DNA of 64,000 nt from Streptomyces sp. AC555_RSS877 (GCF_019049245.1 NZ_JAGMUK010000032.1:62001-126000); one strand, 5' to 3'. Numbered from the stretch's first letter, positions 34,275-46,110 are shown. A program made the numbers and translations. Notes: generated by a model not told the origin, from the sequence alone.

Positions 34275-34928
34275 GCCGTGGGTGCGGCGGTAGGTCGCCG
34301 GCAGGCGGTCGGGCTTGCCCTGCTTCGCCCAGCGGGGAGCCCGCGGTGGGCCGGATCCCCAACGGCCCGAACTCGTCGAAGGCGAAAACCCGGTCCGGGA
34401 AGCGGTCCAGCACCTGCTCGATGCGGTCGAGCTTCGCGTCGCGGACGGGGTCGGGCTACTCCTTCCAGGTCTTGGTGGCTGGAAGGTGATGCCGCGGCGC
34501 AGGAGCAGGCACCGTAAGGTCTCCCGGCCGATGCGGATGACGCGTCCGTGCACGCGGCGCAGGTAGGCGGCGAGTTTGCGGATCGACCAGCGGGTGAAAG
34601 GCTGGCCGAGTCTGGTCGGGCGGGTGGTGGCCGTCTTGATGACGAAGTCCTCGTCGTCAGGGCTGAGCAGGCGGGGACGGCCTCCCGCCCATCGAGGGTC
34701 CAGACAGGCCAGGCCGATCTCGTTGAACCGGTGGATCACATCGCGCACGGTGTCCTCGTCGGCCTGCACCAGCTGGGCGATCACCGGCACCCGGTTCCCG
34801 CCCGCCGAGGCCAGCAGCATCATCGCCCGCCGGAAGCGCACCGAGCTGGTGCTGCCCCGGCGCACGATCTGCTGCAGCTTCTGCCCCTCCTGGTCGGTCA
34901 GTCTGCGTACACGGACAGGCTCAGCCAC
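34275..34928 (-). pseudogene. IS630-family transposase, N-terminal half, decayed
   Basis: Reads VAEPVRVRRLTDQEG ... DEDTVRDVIHRFNEIGLACLDPRWAGGRPRLLS ... TRWSIRKLAAYLRRVHG, the helix-turn-helix half of an IS630/Tc1 transposase. Near 34485 a base is lost (frame moves to KTWKE), an in-frame TAG follows, the DDE segment VFAFDEFGPLGIRPTAG continues in the second frame, and near 34330 the frame returns (RWAKQGKPDRLPATYRRTHG). The sequence then stops; the rest of the catalytic core is absent. At least two frameshifts plus one stop. Confidence 0.85.
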
Positions 34929-34977
34929 CGCGCCTCCACCGGTCGAATAGACGTCACCGCACATCCGACCGTCACGA

Positions 34978-35013
34978 CCGTCAACCCGGCGAACCTACGC
35001 GGTCAGCACTAGC
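34978..35013 (-). repeat. terminal repeat copy 2
   Basis: Plus strand ends GGTCAGCACTAGC; the reverse complement begins GCTAGTGCTGACCGCG and contains GGTTCGCCGGGTT, matching copy 1. CTAG is at 35009-35012, about 80 bases from the transposase start. Confidence 0.8.
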
Positions 35014-35372
35014 CAGGGGCCTGCGCCGACGCTGAAGCCCGTGAGTAGGGCCACCACCGGACCGGTGAACTGGCAAGAAGCACTCGGCCGTCCCCGCCCA
35101 GCCCGCCCCGACCCAGCTGCAGAAGCCTGCCGCCCCGAATCGCCGCCTGCCGACTTTCTGACCGAAGCCTGGAGCAACACCCCGGCCGACCCGTCCACAC
35201 CACCGAGCCGACCCCGGCCGCAGACCGCGAGGAGCCTCACCCCCGCCGGCCCCCGCAGCAGAGCCCGACGCCGCCACGGCCGACACCACCCCAGTAGCGA
35301 CGCCGCCGGCGGCCCCGGCGGACGACGACCAGGCGGTGGGGGCTCCGCGAGGCATTTCAAGAAGCACCTGCT
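35014..35372 (+). other. gene-free stretch beside module 1, 359 bp
   Basis: Proline/arginine-coding-looking GC-rich sequence with no recognisable product in any frame. Probably debris from whatever gene preceded the AraC-type fragment. Confidence 0.45.
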
Positions 35373-35590
35373 TGCGGCGCGACGGTCCGCCAGCGCAGTC
35401 GCAACTACCAGCTCGTCAGGTTCGAGGCGGACGAGATCGAATACAGCCGGACCGCCCAGCAGGTACGGCAGGCCCCGGAAGAGGACTACGGCCTCCTGCT
35501 GCCGATCAACGGGCGGATCGTGCTGCGGCAGAACGACGAGGTGGCGCACCTCACGCCGGGGCCGGCCGCCCTGGTCACCTTCGGCGTTCC
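35373..35590 (+). pseudogene. AraC-family regulator fragment (ligand-binding domain)
   Basis: About 70 residues in one frame: SRNYQLVRFEADEIEYSRTA, EEDYGLLLPINGRIVLRQND, HLTPGPAALVTFGVPFQ. This is the N-terminal AraC-type binding domain (the version that begins by reading cupin-like strands). The upstream start and the whole C-terminal double helix-turn-helix are missing. It ends just before the phosphatase stop at 35673, so it is a truncated relic. Confidence 0.65.
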
Positions 35591-35672
35591 CTTCCAGTCG
35601 GGCCGGAGGACATCGCCGGGTGCGGAGGAGCAGAGCGGAGGGAAAGCCTACGGTGAGCTGGCGTTGCCCCTC

Positions 35673-38123
35673 TCACCGCGCCGACCCGGAGGACAACAGT
35701 TGCTCGGTCCAGATGGTCTTGCCCTCGCGCGTGTACCGGGTGCCCCACCGCTCGGTGAGCTGGGCCACCAGGAAGAGGCCGCGGCCGCCCTCATCGGTGG
35801 TGCGGGCTCTACGGAGGTGCGGGGAGGTACTGCTGGTGTCGGACACTTCGCAGATGAGGTGGTGGTGATCACGGATGAAACGCAGGGTGATCGGCCCGCC
35901 GCCGTACCGGTAGGCGTTGGTGACCAACTCGCTGACGATCAACTCGGTGGTGAAGGCCATCTCCTCCAGTTCCCACTCGGCCAGTTGGGATGCCGTCAGC
36001 GCCCGGGCGCCTGCAGCGGCCGTGGCCTGCACGGGCAGTTCCCACGTGACGACGTTCGCCGCCGCCAGGACGCGGGTACGGGCGATGAGCAGCGCCACGT
36101 CGTCGGCGACCTCGTCGGTGGCGCGGTCGCGCAGCAGTGCGCCCTCCACCGCCTCGCATGTCTCCTCCAAGGAGAGGGCGGGTGCGGTCAAGGCCCCGCA
36201 CAGATCTGCCAGGCTCTCTTCGACGTCCCGCTTGCGGGCATGGATGAGGCCGTCGGTGTAGAGGGTCAGCAGGCTGCCTTCGGGCAGCGTCAGCTCGGCG
36301 GCCTCGAACGGCAGTCCGCCCAGACCCAGCGGCGGTCCTGCCGGTATGTCAGGCAGGTGGACCTGTCCGGCCGGACTCACCACGGCGGGCGGCGGGTGGC
36401 CGGCGCGGGCCAGCGCGCAGCGCTGTGAGACCGGGTCGTAGACGGCGTACAGGCAGGTAGCGCCCACTATTTGGGGGGATTGCTCGCTGGTCGGCTCCTG
36501 CTCCTCGGCCAGGCGGTCCACGAGATCGTCGAGGTGAGCGAGGACCTCGTCCGGCGTGAGGTCGAGGTTGGCCAGGGTGTGTACGGCGGTGCGCAGCCGG
36601 CCCATGGTTGCCGCCGCGTGGATGCCGTGGCCGACCACGTCGCCGACGACGAGGGCCACGCGGAGCCCCGAAAGCGGGATGACGTCGAACCAGTCACCCC
36701 CGACGCCTGACGCGGCGTCGGCCGGCAGATAGCGGTGGGCGACCTCGACCGCCAGGTGCCTCGGAACCTCGTGCGGCAGCAGGCTGTGCTGCAGGGTGAG
36801 CGCCGCTTGGTACTGCTGGGTGTAGCGGCGTGCGTTGTCGATGCAGACGGCGGCCCGGGAGGCGAACTCCTCGGCGACCCTGAGGTCGTCTTCTTCGAAC
36901 GGATCGAGCTGCCGCCAGCGCCACAGACTGAGCAGGCCGAGCACCAGGCCCCGCGCGACCAGCGGAACCACCATGAGCGAATGGGTGCCCAAGCTGAGGG
37001 CGCGCTCGGCCCGCTCCGGGTCCAGGTCGAGCCAGGCGGAGGACCTTTGCAGCTGCGCTTCCAGGATGGGTCGCCGCTCGGCCAGGCACCGCGCCTGGAC
37101 GCTGTCCGGCGGGACGTCGATGGTGTGGCCCACGGGATACATCACGTCCGCGTCGGACGGCAGGGGGCTGCGGACTGCCGTCCTGCGCAGGGTGCCCAGC
37201 GTCTGCTGCCCGGGTTCCTCGCCGTGGATCACCGGCTCCAGGAGGTCCACGGAGACGCAGTCGGCGAGGTCAGGGGCAGCCACATCGGCCAGTTCACGTG
37301 CGGTCCTGGCCACATCGAGCGTGGTCCCGATGCGGGCACCGGCCTCATTGAGGAGGGCGAGCCGACGACGGGCCCGATAGCGATCCGTCACATCCTCGAC
37401 CGTCTGTGTCACCCCGAGGATCCGCCCAGAGGGGTCCTGTAGACGGAACGCCGAGATCGACACGATCAGTTCACGGCTGGGCTCCCTCCTCAGGCGGCAG
37501 GGCTGCTCGGTGAAGATCGAGGACTGGCCCGTCTCCAGTACCTCCCGCAGTTGCCTCTCCACCGTGTCGGTGTCGTGCTGGATCAGGAAGTCGCTGGTGC
37601 GGAGGCCGCGATGCTGCTCGGGCGGTATCTGACTGAATCGTGATATCGCCCGGTTCACTCGCAGGATGCTCAGATCCGGGGCGTGGACCGACAGACCGAT
37701 CGGGGAGCGGCGGAACAACCCCTCCAGGACCGACCGGTCGGTGTTCCACCGGACAACCTCCTCGGCGGGTGCGCCGAGGAGAAACCATTCCCGGGAGGAG
37801 TCGCCCTTGATGATCGGCCGGGACCAGCACCCGAACTCCATGCGTCGGCCGTCGCGGTGCCGTACGGGCACGAGCCCGAACCACCCCTGGTCGCGGAGGC
37901 ATGCCGCCGCTGCTTCCATGACCACGTGGTAGTCGCTCGGGTCGACGAGGAAACCGATGGTCGACCGCCCGAGGGCTTCCTCGGACGGGTAGCCCAGCAA
38001 CGCCTGAGCCCGCTCGCTCCAGCCGACGATCCTGCCCCCGTCGTCCAACACCACTGAGGCAGCGCGCTGCACCGCCAAAGGGTCTTCCTGCCCTTCGCTG
38101 AACGTCGTCACCGGTATCTCCAT
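35673..38123 (-). CDS. SpoIIE-type PP2C phosphatase 1 (PAS-PAS-GAF-PP2C-HATPase)
   Basis: An 816-residue cytosolic multidomain regulator. PAS ~25-115, PAS ~125-245 (ending in VTQTVEDVTDRYRARRRL), GAF ~270-425, PP2C ~450-660 and an RsbW-like kinase domain ~690-805. PP2C metal residues are present (GVGGDWFDVIPL, VGDVVGHGIHAA, LYTDGLI, DDVALLIAR). The kinase has TTELIVSELVTNAYRYGGG and GGRGLFLV. Such fusions both phosphorylate and dephosphorylate STAS-domain anti-anti-sigma factors. Strong ribosome site GGAAGG. Same strand and 60 bases from phosphatase 2, so probably one operon. No STAS gene is nearby. Confidence 0.93.
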   Translation of the reverse strand: MEIPVTTFSEGQEDPLAVQRAASVVLDDGGRIVGWSERAQALLGYPSEEALGRSTIGFLVDPSDYHVVMEAAAACLRDQGWFGLVPVRHRDGRRMEFGCWSRPIIKGDSSREWFLLGAPAEEVVRWNTDRSVLEGLFRRSPIGLSVHAPDLSILRVNRAISRFSQIPPEQHRGLRTSDFLIQHDTDTVERQLREVLETGQSSIFTEQPCRLRREPSRELIVSISAFRLQDPSGRILGVTQTVEDVTDRYRARRRLALLNEAGARIGTTLDVARTARELADVAAPDLADCVSVDLLEPVIHGEEPGQQTLGTLRRTAVRSPLPSDADVMYPVGHTIDVPPDSVQARCLAERRPILEAQLQRSSAWLDLDPERAERALSLGTHSLMVVPLVARGLVLGLLSLWRWRQLDPFEEDDLRVAEEFASRAAVCIDNARRYTQQYQAALTLQHSLLPHEVPRHLAVEVAHRYLPADAASGVGGDWFDVIPLSGLRVALVVGDVVGHGIHAAATMGRLRTAVHTLANLDLTPDEVLAHLDDLVDRLAEEQEPTSEQSPQIVGATCLYAVYDPVSQRCALARAGHPPPAVVSPAGQVHLPDIPAGPPLGLGGLPFEAAELTLPEGSLLTLYTDGLIHARKRDVEESLADLCGALTAPALSLEETCEAVEGALLRDRATDEVADDVALLIARTRVLAAANVVTWELPVQATAAAGARALTASQLAEWELEEMAFTTELIVSELVTNAYRYGGGPITLRFIRDHHHLICEVSDTSSTSPHLRRARTTDEGGRGLFLVAQLTERWGTRYTREGKTIWTEQLLSSGSAR

Positions 38124-38183
38124 CGCTATCCACCTTCCGCCTCCGGCTGGCGCGGCGCGAGTGGGGCCGTTCGGGGCGGCTGT

Positions 38184-40241
<2,058 letters not shown>

Positions 40242-40589
40242 AGCGACCTAACCCCGGGGGCACAGGGACCTGTTCGGGCCGTAGTATTCCGGGCGATTTG
40301 AGCGAACTCTGCCGACGCGTCAGCGTCGTCGGGTAACGGCCTCTCGGGTGATCCATACGGGGCATTTACCACATAAGCGTATCCGAGGCGCCGACGGCGG
40401 CCCAGCGATCCACTGCTTCTTCGTCCCCGGTTGTGGGCGGCCTCGCCTCTTCAGAAGCGAGCGACGGCGGCATCGTGGCCTTGGTCCCGCCGTGGCGAGC
40501 GCTCGGTGACGGCGGGGGAATCCGACAGTGGCACTTCCGTCATGTAACGGCATCGGGCCGGGCTCGCACGGTGGTGCTATGAAAGGTGT
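40242..40589. other. divergent intergenic region between phosphatases 2 and 3, 348 bp
   Basis: Gene-free. Must hold the promoters of both phosphatase transcripts. TATGAA at 40578-40583 could be a -10 giving a nearly leaderless message for the rightward gene. No inverted repeat stands out. Confidence 0.4.
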
Positions 40590-43394
40590 ATGCAGGTATC
40601 TCTCGGACGATATCTGGCACCGTGGCGTCATCGGCGCACGGAACGTTCGCCTGACTGTCGTGTCTCCTTGCTGAACATGCACAGTGCGGCCGGGCAGGTG
40701 TTCCTTCTCCAGGTCGTGATCGTGGTGCTGCTGGTCGTGACCGCGGTGACCGCCTTGGTGCTCCAGGCGGCACGTGACGCTCTGAGGGAGGGGCGAAGGG
40801 AGTCGGTCGTCGCGGCCCAGTCGTTCGCGAGTGCGCCCGGTGTTGTCGAGGCGTTCCGCAGCCAGGACCCTAGCGCGGTGCTGCAACCGCGTACCGAAGA
40901 GGCGCGGAGGAGAGCGGGTGTGGATTTCGTCGTCGCCATCAGCACCGAGGGCATTCGTCACACGTATCCCTACCCGGAGGAGATCGGGAGGAAGTTCGTC
41001 GGCACCATCGCACCGGCGCTGGAAGGCCGCACCGTCGTCGAGCAGGCCGGCGGCCCGCCTCTGCCCGCGGGGGAGGGAACGGCCGTGCAGGCGGTGGTAC
41101 CGGTGACCGACTCGCGCGGCACGGTGGTCGGCCTGGTCTCCGCAGGGATCACGGTCAAGAACGTGTCGGGACTGTGGATGCCACAGTTGCCGATCATCGT
41201 CGGCGCCGGCGCGGCAGCGCTCGCGCTCAGCATGGTCGGGACGACCCTGGTAGCCCGGCGGTTGCGGCGCCAGACGCACGGTCTGGCCCCGGCGGAGCTG
41301 GCGCGGATGTACGAGCACCACGAGGCCGTCCTGCACGCGGTGCGGGAAGGGGTGCTGATCACCGACGCCGACGGGCGACTGCTGCTGGCCAATGACGAGG
41401 CGCAGCAGCTGCTGGGGCTGTCGGCACGGGCGCAGGGATGCCCGGTCCGGGAATTGGGACTGCCGGAGCCGATCACAAGCCTGCTCACGTCGTGGAAGGT
41501 GGTGACCGATGAGGTACATCTCGTGGGCAACCGCTTGCTGTCGGTGAACAAGCGCCCAACGTTCCCGCACGCGGCCCGCGACGGCAGCGTGGTGACGTTG
41601 CGGGACACCACCGAGCTGGCCGCGGTCTCGGGGCGGGCGGAGGTGGCGCGGGAACGGCTGCAACTGCTGTACGAGGCAGGGGTGGGCATCGGAACGACGC
41701 TGGATGTGACGCGGACGGCGCAGGAACTGGCCGAAGTGGCCGTGCCGCAGTTCGCCGACATCGTCGCGGTGGATCTGCTGGACGCGGTGCTGCGAGGGTG
41801 GGAGCCGACGGCCGAGGGATGGCGGTACCTACGGCGGGCGGCGATCGGAGGCCAACAGCAGGGGATGCCCTTGTACCCACTCGGCGAAGTGATCGCTTTT
41901 CTGCCGGACACTCCGCAGATGTGGACGCTGCAACAGGGACGGGGCGTTCTGGAAGCGGACCTGGGAAAGGCGCGCGGCTGGCAGGAGCAGGACCCGGATC
42001 GTGCGCGTGAGGCCTTGGACCGCGGGATGCATTCCCTGGTCACCGTACCCCTGCAGGCGCGGGGTGTGCCTCTGGGCGTGGCGAATTTCTACCGGACGGG
42101 GGACTCCCCAGCGTTCGAGCCGGAGGATTTGTCCTTCGCGGAGGAGATGGCCGCGCGCGCGGCGGTGGCCATCGACAACGCTCGGAGATTCACCCGCGAG
42201 CACACGATGGCGGTCACGCTGCAGCGCAGCCTGCTGCCACGGGGGCAGCCGGACCAAGACGCACTCGAGGTGGCCTGGCGGTATCTGCCGGCGGAAGCGG
42301 GGGTGGGCGGGGACTGGTTCGACGTCATTCCGCTCCCCGGCGCACGGGTGGCGCTGGTGATGGGCGATGTCGTCGGTCATGGGCTGCACGCGGCGGCGAC
42401 GATGGGACGACTGCGCACCGCGGTGCACAACTTCTCCGCTCTAGACCTCCCCGTGGACGAAGTGCTCGGACACCTGGACGACCTGGTCGTGCGCATGGAC
42501 AAGGAGGAGAGCACCGACGGCGCCCCGGACCACCACGAGGGAGAGGGCGTAACAGGCGCAACCTGTCTGTACGCGATCTACGACCCGGTGGCGGGGACGT
42601 GCACCATGGCCCGCGCCGGACACCCCGACCCGGTGGTAGTGGGGCCGGACGGATCCGTTGACTTCGCCGACGTGCAGGCCTCCGCCCCGCTCGGGCTTGG
42701 AGGCTACCCCTTCGAGACCGCCGAGATGTACCTGCCAGAAGATTCACAGCTGGTGCTGTACACCGACGGCCTCGTGGAGGACCGCACCCGCGACCTGGAT
42801 GTAGGGCTGGATTCGCTGCGCCGGGCGCTGGACGGGGCCGCCGGGCGCACACCGGAGGAAGCGTGCCAGGTGGTGATCGACGAGTTGAGGCCCGCACACT
42901 CCTCCGACGACATCGCGCTGCTCGTGGCACGTACCCGACTGTGGCCGCCGCCCTCGCACGTGACCGAGTGGGACGTGCCGTCGGACCCCGCGGTGGTGCC
43001 CTCGGTGCGGGCACAGTGCAGGGAGAAGCTGGCGGAGTGGGACCTGGCAGACCTCGCGTTCGCCACGGAGCTGATCATCAGCGAGTTGGTCACGAACGCG
43101 ATCCGCTACGGATCGCCACCCGTCAAAGCGCGGCTGCTGTACGGACGCTGCCTGATCTGCGAGATTTCGGACGCCAGCGGCACCTCCCCGCATCTGCGGC
43201 GGGCGACGACCACGGACGAAGGCGGGCGGGGGCTGTTCCTCGTGGCCCAGTTCGCACAGCGATGGGGCACGCGGCACACGCCCCGCGGCAAGGTCATCTG
43301 GGCGGAACAGACTCTTCACGACGGCCTATCCGCACCAGCGTCCTCCACACAGGTCGACGTACTCCTCGAGCAGTTCGGTGATGCCGCCCTTTGA
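40590..43394 (+). CDS. SpoIIE-type PP2C phosphatase 3 with CitA-like membrane sensor module
   Basis: A 934-residue membrane protein. Transmembrane helix ~38-62, extracytoplasmic Cache-like domain ~65-195 (VDFVVAISTEGIRHTYPYPEEIG, TVVGLVSAGITVKNV), second helix ~200-225, PAS ~235-350, GAF ~365-520, PP2C ~540-760 (GVGGDWFDVIPL, MGDVVGHGLHAA, LYTDGLVEDR, DDIALLVAR) and RsbW-like kinase ~790-905. The front half resembles the CitA/DcuS kinase of this same window, joined to a phosphatase/kinase output. The ATG at 40590 lacks a good ribosome site; ATG 40677 or GTG 40659 are alternatives, both before the first helix. Confidence 0.93.
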   Translation: MQVSLGRYLAPWRHRRTERSPDCRVSLLNMHSAAGQVFLLQVVIVVLLVVTAVTALVLQAARDALREGRRESVVAAQSFASAPGVVEAFRSQDPSAVLQPRTEEARRRAGVDFVVAISTEGIRHTYPYPEEIGRKFVGTIAPALEGRTVVEQAGGPPLPAGEGTAVQAVVPVTDSRGTVVGLVSAGITVKNVSGLWMPQLPIIVGAGAAALALSMVGTTLVARRLRRQTHGLAPAELARMYEHHEAVLHAVREGVLITDADGRLLLANDEAQQLLGLSARAQGCPVRELGLPEPITSLLTSWKVVTDEVHLVGNRLLSVNKRPTFPHAARDGSVVTLRDTTELAAVSGRAEVARERLQLLYEAGVGIGTTLDVTRTAQELAEVAVPQFADIVAVDLLDAVLRGWEPTAEGWRYLRRAAIGGQQQGMPLYPLGEVIAFLPDTPQMWTLQQGRGVLEADLGKARGWQEQDPDRAREALDRGMHSLVTVPLQARGVPLGVANFYRTGDSPAFEPEDLSFAEEMAARAAVAIDNARRFTREHTMAVTLQRSLLPRGQPDQDALEVAWRYLPAEAGVGGDWFDVIPLPGARVALVMGDVVGHGLHAAATMGRLRTAVHNFSALDLPVDEVLGHLDDLVVRMDKEESTDGAPDHHEGEGVTGATCLYAIYDPVAGTCTMARAGHPDPVVVGPDGSVDFADVQASAPLGLGGYPFETAEMYLPEDSQLVLYTDGLVEDRTRDLDVGLDSLRRALDGAAGRTPEEACQVVIDELRPAHSSDDIALLVARTRLWPPPSHVTEWDVPSDPAVVPSVRAQCREKLAEWDLADLAFATELIISELVTNAIRYGSPPVKARLLYGRCLICEISDASGTSPHLRRATTTDEGGRGLFLVAQFAQRWGTRHTPRGKVIWAEQTLHDGLSAPASSTQVDVLLEQFGDAAL

Positions 43395-43489
43395 GGCCGG
43401 ACGGCACCAGGTGCCCCTAGGGGCGATCTGCCGTCCGTCATCATGTCCTGTCCCACGCCACGAGCCCGCTCACCGCGAGGGGGACCGTG

Positions 43490-44087
43490 ATCGCGCCGGG
43501 TGCGACGTCCCTCGGCCAGCAGCGGCAGCAGGAGAGCGCGGTGACGACGGTGATCAGCGGCAGCAGGTAGTTCTCGATGTCGGGAAGCGAAGAGCCGAGG
43601 GTGTATCCGGCCAGGACAAGGCTCTGCGACCAGAGCAGGCTACCGACGCCCTGCCGGACGGTGACGGTCGGCGTGGGCACGCCGAGAGGGCACGCGCCGC
43701 CGGGTGCAGCACCGTCTGCAGGATCGGGACGATGCGGCCGATCATGAGAGTCTTGCCGTAGCCAGGAGCTTCTCGGCCCGAGCCGCGGCCTCCGGCACAC
43801 GGCGGTTCGAGACGCGGGCCTCAGGGTCCGCCCACCGCCTTGTCGCCCGATCAGGAGCCCGACCCGCCTCCGGCCACGGCGCCGACGGCGCCGCACAGGA
43901 GTACCTGCCACATTTCCGGCCGGGGCGCCTGATGGGCACTTCCCCCACACAGCACACCGGCCGAAACCAGCAGCGTGTCACCGTGCAGGAAGAAGCCGAC
44001 AACCAGAAGTCCCGACTCCGCGAAGACCACCACAAGGACACCGGGCGCATCAAAGGCAGCCTCGCACCGATGCGCTGTCCGTCGCAT
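43490..44087 (-). pseudogene. DedA-family membrane protein remnant
   Basis: Pieces of a DedA protein appear in order in different frames: FDAPGVLVVVFAESGLLVVGFFLHGDTLLVSAGVL (starting near the ATG at 44087), then a shifted frame across the ~43.75-43.85 kb region, MIGRIVPILQTVLHPAARAL, then VTVRQGVGSLLWSQSLVLAGYTLGSSLPDIENYLLPL in a third frame. At least two frameshifts. DedA proteins are lipid-carrier transporters; this copy cannot be functional. Between phosphatases 3 and 4. Confidence 0.75.
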
Positions 44088-44224
44088 TGACGGCGTTCAC
44101 CGTCACCGCCTCCTGGCCGTCCTCCTGGGGGTGCCTCTCACCAAGCATCACGCGGATGCCGCGGAAGCGGCCCGACCGAGGCCACGCGAGTCCGCCAGTA
44201 AGTCCCGGCACGGTTCCCGGGCAC

Positions 44225-45352
44225 CTACGCGCAGTGGTCCTCACCCGGGGCGGGCCGACAGCGCACGGCGACGGCTGCGATGTCGTCGTCGAGCCGACCG
44301 CTGCTGTAGTGGAGCAGATCCCGGTGTAGCCGGCCCAGCAGCTCCCGGGGCGGCGCCGTGGTATGCCGCCCCATCCAGTCGGCCAAAGGGAAGAACTCGC
44401 CGGCGCGGTCACGGGTCTCTGTCACTCCATCGGTGTAGAGCAGCATGTGATCACCCGGGCCGAACGGGACGGTCTCGACGTAGTAGTCGTCTCCGAGGAG
44501 CGTCGCGAGATTGAGGGGTGTCGAGGCGGTGGTGGGCTCGACGACGTGGACCTTCCCGCGCCGCACGAGAAGCAGTGGCGGATGCCCGCAGTTGAGAACC
44601 CGGACCTGCCCGCTGCCGTACGGGATCTCGGCGATCAGAGCGGTGGCAAAGTGCTCCAGCCGGTCACGGGCCACGCTCCCCGCGCTGTAGCGGGCGATAC
44701 TCATCTCCAGCCGATGGATGATGCTCCTCAGGTCCGGCTGATCGTACGCGTTCTCCCTGAAGCTGTTGATCACCGCAGCGGCCGCCCCCACCGCCGACAG
44801 GCCCTTGCCGCGCACGTCGCCGATGAGTAGCCGGACACCGTACGGGGTGTCGGCCGCCTCATAGAAGTCGCCTCCGATCCGGGCCTGCTCCTGGGCCGCC
44901 AGATACAGCGCCTCGATCTCGAGGTCCTGCATGCGGAACGGCAGCGGTCGCAGCAGCACCTTCTGGGCCGCGTCGGCGACGAGCCGGACCTGGAAGAGCG
45001 TCTCCTCCCGCTGGAGTCGGAGATGGCTCGCATACGCTGCCGCCAAGGTGACCGCGATGATCGCGGCAGCCGTGTACGGCGTCCCCAGATCTGCATAGAC
45101 GAAGCTGAGACCGATCATGATCAGCAGGCAGAACGCCCCGAGCAGCACCGTCGGGAGCACGGGCCACATCGCGGCGGCGAGAGCCGGTGCTGCGGGCAGG
45201 AGGCGGCTGAAGGCGATCTCCCGCGGAGTGGAGAAAGCCAGGCCGGCGATGAGGATGGTGACCATCAACGGTGACAGCAGCACGGCTTGCTGCCGACCAC
45301 CGTACGGACGGTTACGGCCCCGGAGCCATCCTGTCCTGATCACATAATGCAT
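44225..45352 (-). CDS. SpoIIE-type PP2C phosphatase 4, membrane-bound
   Basis: A 375-residue protein: about three transmembrane helices (~25-42, 52-72, 78-108), a short coiled linker, then PP2C ~150-365 with ARIGGDFYEA, IGDVRGKGLSAVG, LLYTDGVTETRD and DDDIAAVAVR. No PAS, GAF or kinase domain, so signal input must come through the membrane segment. TAGGAT just upstream could be a -10 placing the first transcript base at the GTG of codon 4 (45343), a possible leaderless start. It is less similar to phosphatases 1-3 than they are to each other. Confidence 0.92.
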   Translation of the reverse strand: MHYVIRTGWLRGRNRPYGGRQQAVLLSPLMVTILIAGLAFSTPREIAFSRLLPAAPALAAAMWPVLPTVLLGAFCLLIMIGLSFVYADLGTPYTAAAIIAVTLAAAYASHLRLQREETLFQVRLVADAAQKVLLRPLPFRMQDLEIEALYLAAQEQARIGGDFYEAADTPYGVRLLIGDVRGKGLSAVGAAAAVINSFRENAYDQPDLRSIIHRLEMSIARYSAGSVARDRLEHFATALIAEIPYGSGQVRVLNCGHPPLLLVRRGKVHVVEPTTASTPLNLATLLGDDYYVETVPFGPGDHMLLYTDGVTETRDRAGEFFPLADWMGRHTTAPPRELLGRLHRDLLHYSSGRLDDDIAAVAVRCRPAPGEDHCA

Positions 45353-45575
45353 CCTATCCGGGATGAATCAGACTTCGAGTGGTCAGGGAGCAGGCGCTCA
45401 TACGCGACGATCAGCCGCTTGAACGGACCTCCCACCCGTCCGGCGCAACGCTCCGACGCGGGCTGGCCCGGCGGTCAGGCCACGGGCACCGGGACGCGCT
45501 GCGGCGTCCTGGGTGTCGTACTCCAAGCCGTCGAGAACGATGTCCCCGTCAGCCCGTGGGGGAGGGCTAGGGGTC

Positions 45576-45890
45576 CTAGAAGGTGCCGTCGCGGAGCATC
45601 GCGAAAAGCACGTCGGCTCGTCGTCTCGCGTGGTAGAGGAGGGCTTGGGTGTGGTGTTTGCGCTGCGCGATCTTCTTGTCGTAGTAGGTCCGGGAGACCC
45701 GGTCGGCCATGGCCGCGAACGCGGAGAGGAGGAAGGCCCCTTTTTAGCTGCTCGTTTCCTCGGCGGGAGGGCCGTTCGCAGCGGATCGACGAGCCCGAAC
45801 TGCGGGTCGCCGGAGCGAGTCCGGCGTAAGCGGCGAGGTGGGCGGCGGACGGGAACCTGCTGCCATCGCCGACGTCGATGAGGATCCTGG
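45576..45890 (-). pseudogene. IS110-family transposase, C-terminal fragment
   Basis: Reads RILIDVGDGSRFPSAAHLAAYAG, LAPATRSSGSSIR-ERPSRRGNEQLK, then after a frameshift in an A-run near 45740 continues SAFAAMADRVSRTYYDKKIAQ, RKHHTQALLYHARRRADVLF, AMLRDGTF-stop. This is the transposase_20 end of an IS110 recombinase. The N-terminal DEDD domain is gone; it is fused directly to a DNA-ligase fragment at its 5' side. Confidence 0.8.
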
Positions 45891-46055
45891 GGGGTCGAGG
45901 TGGGCGCGGTACCAGCGGGCCGGGTGCCGCCAGCGTCCGGAACTGTCCAGGCGACGTCGACGCCGACTTCCACCACCAGCTCGGGCCGCACGGGGTGACG
46001 CTGGCCTTGCCGACTCCCCGCAGCTGCCCCCAGCCGCACGCTGAAAAGCCCAGAG
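45891..46055 (-). pseudogene. ATP-dependent DNA ligase, C-terminal fragment
   Basis: Three frames carry the tail of a Streptomyces LigC/LigD-type ligase: FSACGWGQLRGVGKASVT, RPELVVEVGVDVA, and GRWRHPARWYRAHLDP. The order and spacing match the OB-fold end of these enzymes. Only ~55 residues remain, with two frameshifts, pinched between the IS110 fragment and the CTAG of terminal repeat copy 4. Confidence 0.65.
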
Positions 46056-46072
46056 CCTGCCTGCACTTGTCC

Positions 46073-46110
46073 GCTAGTGCTGTGGCCAGGAAGGTTCACA
46101 GGATTGGTGG
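46073..46110 (+). repeat. terminal repeat copy 4 (divergent)
   Basis: Begins GCTAGTGCTGTGGCCAGG and contains GGTTCACAGGATTG. It is the most diverged copy but keeps the CTAG end (46074-46077), the GCTAGTGCTGTG opening and the GGTTC core. It directly abuts the transposase C-terminal half. Confidence 0.65.

Larger units (their letters stand above)
33274..35012. mobile_element. IS630-type module 1: inverted ends, half transposase, hydrolase passenger
   Basis: The 1739-bp segment starts and ends with CTAG, the preferred IS630 target whose TA is duplicated. About 35-bp inverted repeats lie just inside (33273-33310 and 34978-35013, nearly identical, differing by a 2-base indel and a few substitutions). 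From the right end inward: transposase N-terminal half (leftward), then a dienelactone-hydrolase gene facing it, then the left end. The second half of the transposase is missing, so it cannot move on its own. Confidence 0.7.
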
